NCBI RefSeq assembly: GCF_014873755.1
Contig: NZ_JADBEG010000001.1
Location: 9,088,501-9,152,500 of the forward strand
Reading direction: 5' to 3'
Length of the DNA stretch: 64,000 nt
Source of the DNA: Amycolatopsis lexingtonensis
Lineage (GTDB): Bacteria; Actinomycetota; Actinomycetes; Mycobacteriales; Pseudonocardiaceae
Positions 15,423 through 23,004 of this stretch are shown here, one piece after another (position 1 is the stretch's first letter; every line of letters starts with the position of its first letter). Both the position numbers and the translations under genes were made by a program. The notes under the pieces are model-generated. The model saw nothing but the letters and a program-made list of their open reading frames with translations, did not search any database and was not told the origin of the DNA.

Positions 15423-17573
15423 TCAGGACGCCGCGCCCGCCGGACGTCTGGCGGGCAGCAGCGTGCCGGCCGCGGCGAGCAGGGCGAAGGCCGCGGTCAC
15501 CGCGTGCAGCGTGACGCCGAGGAAGCCGGGCGTGCTGCCGTCGGCGGCGAACAGCAGGGAGGGCGCGCAGGCGAGCGCCGTGGCCAGCCAGGTGCCGGTC
15601 GCCGCGCCCGCCCCGATCCGGATCGTGTGCAGCAGGAAGACCCCGAGCAGCAGGTGCACCAGGCTCTGGATCGGGTCGAGCCGCAGGCCGAGCAGGTCGG
15701 CGTCGGCGGCCACCCCGCCGAACCGGGTCAGCGCGAAGCCGAACACGCCGAGCGTCGCGTAGCCGATGCCGAGCGCGGCCGCGGCCCGGGTGAGCACCGC
15801 CGTCCGGCGGCCCGGGAGCTCGGCGGCGCGCGGCGCCCGCACGTGATGGGAGTGCCGCTCGAACCACCAGAACACCACGGTCGCGGGCACCGCGAGCAGC
15901 CCGACCGCGACCAGCGTCCGCGGCCGGATCAGCCAGCTCAGCCCGTCGGCGATCCGCCCCGGCAGGTAGACGACGGCGACGAGCAGCAGCATCGCGGCGA
16001 GGAACGCCAGGTAGAGGCTCATCGGCGCGCGCAGGACGAACCGGCAGGCGGTGGCGACTCCGGGCCGCCGGCCGAGCCGGGCCAGCGGGACGGCGAGGAG
16101 CCCGAGCAGGCCCAGCTGGACCAGGCCGAGCAGCAGCACGCCCCACGGCGGCGCCGACAACGCCGCCGGGGCGCCCGGGCTGCCGAGCAGGACAGGCGGC
16201 CCGTCCCGCAGGACGCTCGCCACGGCGAGGCCCGCGACGCCGGTCGCGGTGGCCAGTGCGAGCAGCCGCCGCGACGGGCGTACGCCGTCCGCGTGCGCGA
16301 AGGCGAGCTGCTGGGCGAGCAGGGCGAGGGCGAACGTCGCCGCGTACCGGGGCAGGGGCGAACCCGTGGCGTCCGCGAGCACCTCGCCGCCGACGACCAG
16401 CGCGAGCAGGCCGGCGGCCGCGGTCACCGGCGCCCGGCGGTGCAGCGCCAGCAGCGCGGGCGCGCAGACGATCGTCAGCAGGTAGACCCCGAGCAGCCAG
16501 AGCGGGTGCAGCGCGATCCGCATGACCGTGGCCGTGGTCCCGGCCGGGATGCCGAGCAGTTCGAGCGCAAGCGGCGTCAGCAGCGCGACGACGGCGAAGA
16601 TCAGCGCCGGGCGCAGCAGCGGGCTGGCGCGTTCGGCCAGGAAGTGGCGGTAGCCGCCGCCCCGCTCTTGTTCGGCGCGCCAGCCGGCGGCGTTGGCGTG
16701 GCCGCCGGCGAAGAAGATCACCGGGGCGAGCTGGGTGAGCCAGGTGAGCGGCCACCACGCCGTCTCGGCCGCGCCGGCCCAGTGCGCCAGCGCCGTCACG
16801 GACTCGCCGAGGAGCAGCAGGACGACGCCGGCGGCGCCGAGCAGCGCCCACCGGCTGACGTCGGCGGGGGTGGCGGGAGCCGGCCGCCGTGGTTCGCGGC
16901 GGGTCCGCAGCCAGCCGCGCAGCCGGAAGACCAGCAGGCAGGCGATCACGAGCACCCCGGCGACCATCGGCCCGATCGGGTCCCCGACCGGCGGGCCCCA
17001 GCGCTGGTGCCACGAGTTGACGACCAGGCCGGCCGAGTAGAGCGACGCGACTACCCGGCAGGTGAGCGCCGAGTTCATCGGGTTGAGGTCGCAGGCGTGG
17101 TGCATGTCGTAGGAGAGCCGGTCGTCCAGCGCCGCCCGGGCCTCCGGGCCGAGCGGGTGGCCCTTGCGGTCGGCGTACCGCAGCAGGTCGTAGCCGAGGT
17201 CGTGCGCCTTGCACGGCACGGCGTAGTCCCACTTGGTGTTGTCGTCGCCCCACGGCGTCGAGCACCCGCCGTCGGTGTGGACGGCGCGGACGGTGCCGTC
17301 GCGGGCGGTCATCGCGCCCGGGGTGACGCCGCTGAGCGCGGTGAAGTCCTTCGGCAGTTTCGCGAGGGCGTCGGGGTGTGGACCGGGGTGCACGAGCGCG
17401 TCGACGGCGTTCTGCGCGGCGAGCACGTCCCCGGTCGGCGGCCCCTGGTCGGGCGGCGACGGCGGGCGCGACGCGATCAACCCGAACGCGAAGACGACCA
17501 GCAGCACCAGCAGCAGCCACCCGGACGTCGACCAGGGTCGGCGGAGGCGAGGCGGCTCGGGCTCGGCTGGCAT
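15423..17573 (-). CDS. Phospholipase A2 domain fused to multi-pass membrane acyltransferase-like protein
   Basis: 716 residues. After an N-terminal transmembrane helix (about 17-34) comes a prokaryotic phospholipase A2 domain with CSTPWGDDNTKWDYAVPC and the catalytic dyad HD at 124-125 in PCKAHDLGYD, plus the helix DMHHACDLNP. The remaining two thirds is a many-pass membrane region whose arrangement (TWLTQLAPVIFFAGGHAN, LHPLWLLGVYLLTIVCAPAL) resembles acyltransferase-3 family proteins. The last quarter (GYATLGVFGFALTRFGG and DPIQSLVHLLLGVFLLHTI) is DUF4383-like. The longer open frame is rejected because MPAEPEPPRLRRP precedes the helix naturally. Lipid remodelling in the membrane is an inference. 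Confidence 0.75.
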   Translation of the reverse strand: MPAEPEPPRLRRPWSTSGWLLLVLLVVFAFGLIASRPPSPPDQGPPTGDVLAAQNAVDALVHPGPHPDALAKLPKDFTALSGVTPGAMTARDGTVRAVHTDGGCSTPWGDDNTKWDYAVPCKAHDLGYDLLRYADRKGHPLGPEARAALDDRLSYDMHHACDLNPMNSALTCRVVASLYSAGLVVNSWHQRWGPPVGDPIGPMVAGVLVIACLLVFRLRGWLRTRREPRRPAPATPADVSRWALLGAAGVVLLLLGESVTALAHWAGAAETAWWPLTWLTQLAPVIFFAGGHANAAGWRAEQERGGGYRHFLAERASPLLRPALIFAVVALLTPLALELLGIPAGTTATVMRIALHPLWLLGVYLLTIVCAPALLALHRRAPVTAAAGLLALVVGGEVLADATGSPLPRYAATFALALLAQQLAFAHADGVRPSRRLLALATATGVAGLAVASVLRDGPPVLLGSPGAPAALSAPPWGVLLLGLVQLGLLGLLAVPLARLGRRPGVATACRFVLRAPMSLYLAFLAAMLLLVAVVYLPGRIADGLSWLIRPRTLVAVGLLAVPATVVFWWFERHSHHVRAPRAAELPGRRTAVLTRAAAALGIGYATLGVFGFALTRFGGVAADADLLGLRLDPIQSLVHLLLGVFLLHTIRIGAGAATGTWLATALACAPSLLFAADGSTPGFLGVTLHAVTAAFALLAAAGTLLPARRPAGAAS

Positions 17574-17741
17574 GGGGTCCAGGGTGCCAGCCCGGGCGCG
17601 GACCCGGCATGGGGACAACCCCAGTGTCGCGGCGCGGGTTTCCCCTAAGCTGCCCGATCGGCCGCCCGATCTTCCCTTCCCGGCCCGCCCCCGCATCGGT
17701 GACGCTGTCCTCCGGGGGCGCGGTGACCAGGAGGGCGTGCG

Positions 17742-18680
17742 GTGACCTCGACCGATCCCGGAGTGCCGGTGGAGAACACGGTGCGCGCGTTGCGCCGGCT
17801 GGCTCCCGGCGCGGTGGTGCGTGAACCCCGAAGCCCTGATTTGCGCGCGCTCGCGCGGGCGTTGCGGTCGCGGTCGCCGGCCGAGTTGGCGCGGACCTGC
17901 CCGGGGGCGGTTGCTCGGGTGGTGCTGGCGGAGCAGGTTAGGACGCTCGGGCGGGCGATGACGGGGTGGTACGGGCCGGACGGCCGGTGCCCGGAGGCGG
18001 CGAGGCTGGTGCGGGCGGCGCGGTTCAGCCGGGGCCGGGGGCGGCCGTTGCTGGATCGGCTGCGGTGCGAGCCGGGGTTGCGGGCGGCGGCGCTGGGGTG
18101 GGCTGGGGTGAGTGGGTGCCGGCTGCTGGTGGATGAGCTGCTGGGGATGCCGGTGGTGCCCGGGGTGGAGGACGGGCGGCGGGCGGCGGAGCTGGTGGTG
18201 GCCGCGGTGGTGCCGCGGTTGGCGATGGTGGACTTGGGGCTGGGGCGGGGTGGTTTGGATCCCGGCGCCGGGACTGGGCGTGGGCCGAGTGCGCCAAAAC
18301 CGGGCAGGGCCGCCGGGGCGCTACTTCAAGTCCGCTCCCTCCACCTCGGCGACCTAGGCTTCCGCGTCGACATCGAGGCTGACCCGCCCGTCGACCTCGC
18401 CCTCGACGACGATGGCCTGACCCTGCGCGCCCTCTGGTGGAACGGGCTCGGCCGGGTCGTCGACGACCTCGGTCACGAGTACCTCCTCCTCGCCAAGGAC
18501 GCCGCCGGGACCGGGATCGTCCGGCACTGGTGCCATCCGCGGCCCGCGCCGGGGGCCCGCGTGCTGCGGCTCGAGTCCGCCGGTTACCGCGGGGAGCTGT
18601 TGCGGCTCGCGCCCACCGCGGCCCGGGCCTGCGCGGATGTGCTCGTCAAGCTCGAGCTCACGGTGCGGCTGGGGGCATGA
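17742..18680 (+). CDS. Hypothetical protein
   Basis: 312 residues from a GTG with AGGAGG eight bases upstream. The N-terminal two thirds is Arg/Ala/Leu-rich and helical; a Gly/Pro-rich linker near residues 170-190 leads to a C-terminal beta-rich part (LHLGDLGFRVDIEAD, LWWNGLGRVVDDLGHEYLLL) that looks like a small immunoglobulin-like or nuclear-transport-like fold. I recognise no family. Its end overlaps the convergent diguanylate cyclase gene by 23 bases. The low-complexity stretch around 18,100-18,300 is GC-extreme. Confidence 0.6.
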   Translation: MTSTDPGVPVENTVRALRRLAPGAVVREPRSPDLRALARALRSRSPAELARTCPGAVARVVLAEQVRTLGRAMTGWYGPDGRCPEAARLVRAARFSRGRGRPLLDRLRCEPGLRAAALGWAGVSGCRLLVDELLGMPVVPGVEDGRRAAELVVAAVVPRLAMVDLGLGRGGLDPGAGTGRGPSAPKPGRAAGALLQVRSLHLGDLGFRVDIEADPPVDLALDDDGLTLRALWWNGLGRVVDDLGHEYLLLAKDAAGTGIVRHWCHPRPAPGARVLRLESAGYRGELLRLAPTAARACADVLVKLELTVRLGA

Positions 18681-20070
18681 GCGTGTCCGGGGCGAAGCAG
18701 ACCTGGTCGCGGCCGTTCTCCTTGGCCAGGTAGACCGCCGCGTCCGCCGCCTGGAGGAGGCGGTCCAGGGTGTCGCCGTGGCGGGGGTGGCGGGCTACGC
18801 CGATCGAGGTCGTGCGGTCCGCGATCGTCGCCGGGTCGCCGCGTTTGTCCGTGGTCACGATGTGCAACTTCGCAATCGCGACGCGTATCCGTTCGGCCGC
18901 GTCCCAGGTGGCCTCTTCGTCGATGTCCGGGAGCAGAATGAGGAATTCCTCACCGCCGAAACGGCCGACCAAGTCGCTCGGTCTCGTCACTTCGTCGAGC
19001 GTTTGCGCAACGGTGCGGAGCACGTCGTCACCCGCCGGATGTCCATAGGTGTCGTTAATCCACTTGAAGTGGTCGAGATCGACCATCAGGAGTGCCAGCT
19101 GATCACTCGATCGAGCGGTCCGTTCCAGCGCTCGCTCCGCCGACTCCGACCAGCCGCGCATGTTGAGAATGCCCGTTTTCGGGTCCGTCCGGACGTCGTT
19201 CTGCAGCTGGTCCAGTTCCGCGAGGCGATTGAAGACCACGGTGGCGACCGCCATCACCACGACCATCGGCGGGACGACGGCGAGCAGAATCGCGGTCACC
19301 GCGCCGAGGCCGACGGTGATCGCTTCGAGCATGTTGTCGGCCGGGCTGCCCAGGACGTTACGCAGCGTCGGTTCGGAGGACATGCCGAGCGCGAGTGCCC
19401 CGCCGACGTAGGCGATCTGGATGGCCTCGTAGATGGCGGCGGTGAGCACGATAGCGCCGAACTCGGCGAGGAAGTCGCCCCAGCCGGTGCCCAGGAAATG
19501 CGGGCCCATCGCGGTGTAGGTGACGTGCGCGAGCACCGCCGCGAGACCGTGCGTGATCGACGAGAAAATGAAGTTGTGGGCCGGGCGGCGGGCGATGAAC
19601 CAATGCTGGAGCCGGACGACGAAGATGACCAGCAGGGTCAGGGGAACCGGCAGGATCATCGCCGCGGAAAACGTCCACACGGCGGTGAGGTCGATCAGCA
19701 CCGTCTTTTTGCGGTTCCGGCGTCTTTCCTCCTGGCGCTGGGTCAGCTGAATGTGCACCGTCGCGCCCGCGGCGAGGATTCCGAAGTTCAGCCAATCGCG
19801 GGAAACAAGCGCCTGAGAATAGACGAGTGAAATCGCGAGAACGGCGACGGCCAATCCCTCGCTGCCCAGCATGAACGCGATGACGCGGGGCCGGCGGCGC
19901 CAGAGCGCCCAGTTCCGCGGCGAGTACGGGTGGTCACGCCAGACCGTCCCGGGTGGACCACTGGGCGTGGTCACCTGGTCCGGCTGTTCCTGCGGCGACG
20001 GCGGCCGCGGCCGGTCCTGGGCCGCCGGTTCGCCGCCGCCCTGCGCGGCGTCGTCTGGTCCGGGATGCAA
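18658..20070 (-). CDS. Membrane-bound GGDEF diguanylate cyclase
   Basis: It makes cyclic di-GMP from two GTP. 470 residues: a Pro/Gln-rich N-terminus, about six transmembrane helices (roughly 63-280, a MASE-like sensor) and a C-terminal GGDEF domain. The active-site motif is GGEEF at 372-376, and the inhibitory RxxD site (RPSD, 363-366) is intact, so it is probably an active, product-inhibited enzyme. FKWINDTYGHPAGDDVL is typical. The start is TTG with a perfect AAGGAGGTGA Shine-Dalgarno five bases before it. The mini-ORF locus lies divergently upstream. Confidence 0.93.
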   Translation of the reverse strand: MHPGPDDAAQGGGEPAAQDRPRPPSPQEQPDQVTTPSGPPGTVWRDHPYSPRNWALWRRRPRVIAFMLGSEGLAVAVLAISLVYSQALVSRDWLNFGILAAGATVHIQLTQRQEERRRNRKKTVLIDLTAVWTFSAAMILPVPLTLLVIFVVRLQHWFIARRPAHNFIFSSITHGLAAVLAHVTYTAMGPHFLGTGWGDFLAEFGAIVLTAAIYEAIQIAYVGGALALGMSSEPTLRNVLGSPADNMLEAITVGLGAVTAILLAVVPPMVVVMAVATVVFNRLAELDQLQNDVRTDPKTGILNMRGWSESAERALERTARSSDQLALLMVDLDHFKWINDTYGHPAGDDVLRTVAQTLDEVTRPSDLVGRFGGEEFLILLPDIDEEATWDAAERIRVAIAKLHIVTTDKRGDPATIADRTTSIGVARHPRHGDTLDRLLQAADAAVYLAKENGRDQVCFAPDTLMPPAAP

Positions 20071-20251
20071 TTGGTCACCTCCTTTCCAGCCTACTTCGGG
20101 TGTTGAGTAATCTCATCGGTACCTGCCAGAGTGTTCACACATTCCGTTGGCGGGTACCATCCCACTGCAACGGAACTGCCGAGTCCTCGGTGGAACTGCC
20201 GGGAACGCGGACCAAAAGCATCTTCAGGCTCCCCACACGGAGGTGGCACCG

Positions 20252-20272
20252 TTGACCAACCGCGATCTCTGA
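20252..20272 (+). CDS. Hexapeptide mini-ORF 1 (MTNRDL)
   Basis: A TTG start, then TNRDL and stop, with GGAGG eight bases upstream. It is the first of three tandem copies spaced 67 and 70 bases apart. In all three a GAGGTGGC block precedes the start and the peptide ends in NRDL. Codons differ synonymously (GAT here, GAC in the others), which suggests selection on the peptide. See the finding for this locus. No host family is known to me. Confidence 0.6.
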   Translation: MTNRDL

Positions 20273-20318
20273 TGCGCCGTCGAATTGTCCTCCCCGATTA
20301 CCCAGAGAGGTGGCAACC

Positions 20319-20339
20319 GTGCGCAACCGCGACCTGTGA
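20319..20339 (+). CDS. Hexapeptide mini-ORF 2 (MRNRDL)
   Basis: A GTG start, then RNRDL and stop, with AGAGAGG eight bases upstream. It is the second tandem copy; residue 2 is Arg, against Thr and Ala in the others, and Leu is CTG instead of CTC. Between copies the sequence is not conserved outside the block that runs from the ribosome binding site to the stop codon. Confidence 0.6.
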   Translation: MRNRDL

Positions 20340-20388
20340 CCGGCTGAATACCATTCATGATCTTGACCGCACGGAGAGGTGGCTTCCG

Positions 20389-20409
20389 ATGGCCAACCGT
20401 GACCTCTGA
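20389..20409 (+). CDS. Hexapeptide mini-ORF 3 (MANRDL)
   Basis: An ATG start, then ANRDL and stop, with GGAGAGG nine bases upstream. It is the third tandem copy; Arg is CGT instead of CGC. It ends ten bases before the stop codon of the convergent MFS gene, so the small transcript must end close by. The three copies use TTG, GTG and ATG, all legal starts. Confidence 0.6.
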   Translation: MANRDL

Positions 20410-20418
20410 TCCCCCGGC

Positions 20419-21633
20419 TCATGGCAGCCGAGGTTCCGGCTCGCCGCCGCCCACCCGGCGCCAGGCGAACCCCACCGGGACGGCCAGCAGCAGTCCCACC
20501 GCACCGGCGAGCGCGATCGTCGCGTTCGCGGAACCGAGGCCCTGGGCGACCAGCCCGCCGATGCCGACGCCCACGCCCTGCGCGACCCGCAGCCCGGTCC
20601 GGTACAACCCGCCGGCGCTGCCCCGGATGTCGTTGGGAACCCACGTGATGAACGTGGCGGACACCGTGATGACGTACGCGCCGGTCGCACCGGCCAGCGC
20701 GAGCAGGACCAGCGCGAGCACCAGGTTCGGGTGCAGCGCGAACGCCGCCAGCGCGGCCAGCGGCAACGCGGCCAGCACACCCAGCAGCTTGCGGCGGTGC
20801 TCCGTGGAGACGAACCGCGACAGCAGGAACGTCCCGAGCACGAAACCCAGCGGATCGGCGGCCAGCAGCCAGCCGACGGCCTGGTCACCCGCGCCCAGTT
20901 GCGCGGCGAGCGGCGCGGCGAGGCCCTCCGGGATCACCGCCAGGCCGACGAGCCAGGACAGGTAGAGCAGCACCCGCAGCCGTTCGTCGCCGAAAACCTG
21001 CCTCACGGCGCCGAACCAGGGTGAATTCCCATTCCCCGCGGCCGGGCGCCGCAGCACCAGCACCCGCACGGCGACGGCGGCGACCAGGAACGTCAGCGCG
21101 TCGATCGCCAGCGCCCACGACGTCCCGATGCCGGTGACCAGCAGCCCGCCCGCGGCGAGGCCGGCCAGCATGGCCGTGTTGTTCGTGATCCCGCGCAGGT
21201 CCTGGCTCTGCAGGTAGACGTCGTCGTCGGTGAAGATCTCCCGGCCGAGCGCGTTCTGCGCCGCGTTGCACGGCGCGTTCGCCAGCCGGGCGAAGACGAA
21301 CAGCACGAACAGCCAGCCCATCGGCATCCCGGGCACGGCCATCAGCCCGATCAGCACGGCCTGCGCGAGCGAGCCGGTCACCAGCACCGCGCGGCGCGGG
21401 AACCGGTCGGCGAGCTGGGAGAGGCCGAGCCCGCCGGCGAGCGCGGGCAGGAACGTCAGCGAGTAGACGACGGCCGACAGCAGCGGCGAGCCGGTCCGGT
21501 CGAAGATCAGGATGGCGAGGGCGACGATGGTCAGCTGGTCGCCGAGCATCGACTGGGTTTCGGCGAACCACAGCGCGCGGAACTCGCGGTTGGCCAGGAC
21601 GGCCCGCAACCGCGGTGTCGCGCGCGTCGTCAC
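20419..21633 (-). CDS. MFS transporter (MFS_3/enterobactin exporter-like)
   Basis: 404 residues with about twelve transmembrane helices. The N-terminal FRALWFAETQSMLGDQL and the loop LSQLADRFPRRAVLVTG match the EntS-like branch of drug or siderophore exporters. The GTG start is placed just before this N-terminus; the 50 upstream codons in the same frame have no membrane character. Substrate unknown. It converges on the NRDL mini-ORF array, and whether it exports those peptides cannot be told. Confidence 0.88.
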   Translation of the reverse strand: MTTRATPRLRAVLANREFRALWFAETQSMLGDQLTIVALAILIFDRTGSPLLSAVVYSLTFLPALAGGLGLSQLADRFPRRAVLVTGSLAQAVLIGLMAVPGMPMGWLFVLFVFARLANAPCNAAQNALGREIFTDDDVYLQSQDLRGITNNTAMLAGLAAGGLLVTGIGTSWALAIDALTFLVAAVAVRVLVLRRPAAGNGNSPWFGAVRQVFGDERLRVLLYLSWLVGLAVIPEGLAAPLAAQLGAGDQAVGWLLAADPLGFVLGTFLLSRFVSTEHRRKLLGVLAALPLAALAAFALHPNLVLALVLLALAGATGAYVITVSATFITWVPNDIRGSAGGLYRTGLRVAQGVGVGIGGLVAQGLGSANATIALAGAVGLLLAVPVGFAWRRVGGGEPEPRLP

Positions 21634-22016
21634 CTCGTAACCACCGTCCCCCGATCGAGTGAATATGGATCGTCCGCATTGTGCCTCGCCAGTGACGACC
21701 CCGTCCGGGGGTGTCACCGCTGACCTCCCGGAAGCACTAACAGTATGGCGCCGACTACGCGCCGATGTCCTCGGAACGCGCGTCACTCACCCCGTCGAGG
21801 GGCCGCCGGGTCACGCACCGCAGAGGCGGCAGACGGTGACTGTGACCGGCCCGCGGGTACCTCCGGACTGATCGAACCGGTTTCGCTCGGCGCAGGGCGG
21901 CCGCCGCTCGTCGTCGGGGCGCTGCCCCGCTGGGCCGGATGGGCCAAGACTGGACTCAGAGCCGGCCGGGGTGGACGGGACGCGCGCCGCCGGCGCGGCA
22001 GAGCGGGGAGTGGACG
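21634..22016. other. Divergent intergenic region without genes
   Basis: 383 bases between the MFS and SDR genes must contain both promoters. I see several short GC-rich inverted pairs but no convincing promoter, operator or conserved RNA. The open frames here lack ribosome binding sites and domain character. Confidence 0.5.
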
Positions 22017-22913
22017 ATGGACGGGTTGATGCAGGGCAAGGCGGTCGTGGTGACCGGCGCCGGCCGGGGTCTCGGCGAGGCGTTCGCGGTGCACGTCGCC
22101 CGTGCGGGCGGCGCGGTGGTCGTCAACGACGTCGACGCCGAACTGGCCGAGCGGACCGCGGAGAACATCCGCGCGCACGGCGGCCGGGCCGTCGCCAGCG
22201 GCCACAGCGTCGCCGACGCCGGGCAGGCGCAGGAGATCGTGGATCTGTGCGTCAAGGAGTTCGGCGGGATCGACGGGCTGGTCAACAACGCCGGGCTGAA
22301 CTACGAGGCGCTGCCCTGGGAGGACGACGCCGAGCAGGCCCGCGAGCTCGTCGCCGTCAACGTCATGGGCGTGGTGAACACCGGGCTGGCCGCGATCAAG
22401 GCGATGGTCGACGCGGGCACCGGCGGCTCGATCGTCAACATCTCGTCGGGCGCCTCGCTCGGCCAGCGCAAGCTCGGCGTGTACGCGGCGAGCAAGGGCG
22501 CGGTCGCGTCGCTGACCTACTCGTGGGCGCTCGACCTCGAAGATCAGGGCATCCGCGTCAACGCCGTCTGCCCGCTCGCGCACACGCGGATGGTGTGGAA
22601 GTCCGAGCGCTCGCTGCGCGCCTGCCCGCCGGACCGCACACCGGCCCGGATCGCCCCGGTCGTGCTGTTCCTGCTCGGCGAGGGCTCGCACGGGATCACC
22701 GGCCAGATGATCCGGTGCAACGGCCCGCAGCTGCACGTCATGGGCCAGCCGTTCCTCAAGCAGCCGATCCTGGAGCGACCGGTGTGGGACACCGAGACCG
22801 TGCAGAAGGCGTTCGACGAGGTGTTCTCCGCCCACTTGGAGAACTACGGCCTGGAGAAGCGGGTGCCGCCGCGGCTCCGCAAGTGGACCGACACTTCGCC
22901 CCGAACCGCCTGA
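22017..22913 (+). CDS. Short-chain dehydrogenase/reductase
   Basis: 298 residues. The classical SDR features are present: cofactor loop TGAGRGLG near residue 13, NNAG in LVNNAGLNYEAL, and the active site with Ser in NISSGAS and Tyr-Lys in YAASKGA. The tail of about 50 residues after the normal SDR end (LKQPILERPVWDTETVQKAF) resembles extensions in actinobacterial SDRs of lipid or steroid metabolism. The ATG start has GGGGAG upstream. It is convergent with the acyl-CoA ligase. Confidence 0.9.
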   Translation: MDGLMQGKAVVVTGAGRGLGEAFAVHVARAGGAVVVNDVDAELAERTAENIRAHGGRAVASGHSVADAGQAQEIVDLCVKEFGGIDGLVNNAGLNYEALPWEDDAEQARELVAVNVMGVVNTGLAAIKAMVDAGTGGSIVNISSGASLGQRKLGVYAASKGAVASLTYSWALDLEDQGIRVNAVCPLAHTRMVWKSERSLRACPPDRTPARIAPVVLFLLGEGSHGITGQMIRCNGPQLHVMGQPFLKQPILERPVWDTETVQKAFDEVFSAHLENYGLEKRVPPRLRKWTDTSPRTA

Positions 22914-22947
22914 CCACTTTGCTTCGCAAAGCAGAGCTTTCCCTAGG

Positions 22948-22982
22948 AAAGATGCGTCCGAGGGGCACTCAGACGCATCTTT
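22948..22982. terminator. Hairpin between convergent SDR and acyl-CoA ligase genes
   Basis: AAAGATGCGTC (22948-22958) pairs perfectly with GACGCATCTTT (22972-22982) around a 13-base loop. The A-run before and T-run after allow termination in both directions, which suits its place between two convergent genes. Confidence 0.8.
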
Positions 22983-23004
22983 CTCAGCGAAAGTGGCGGG
23001 TTGG

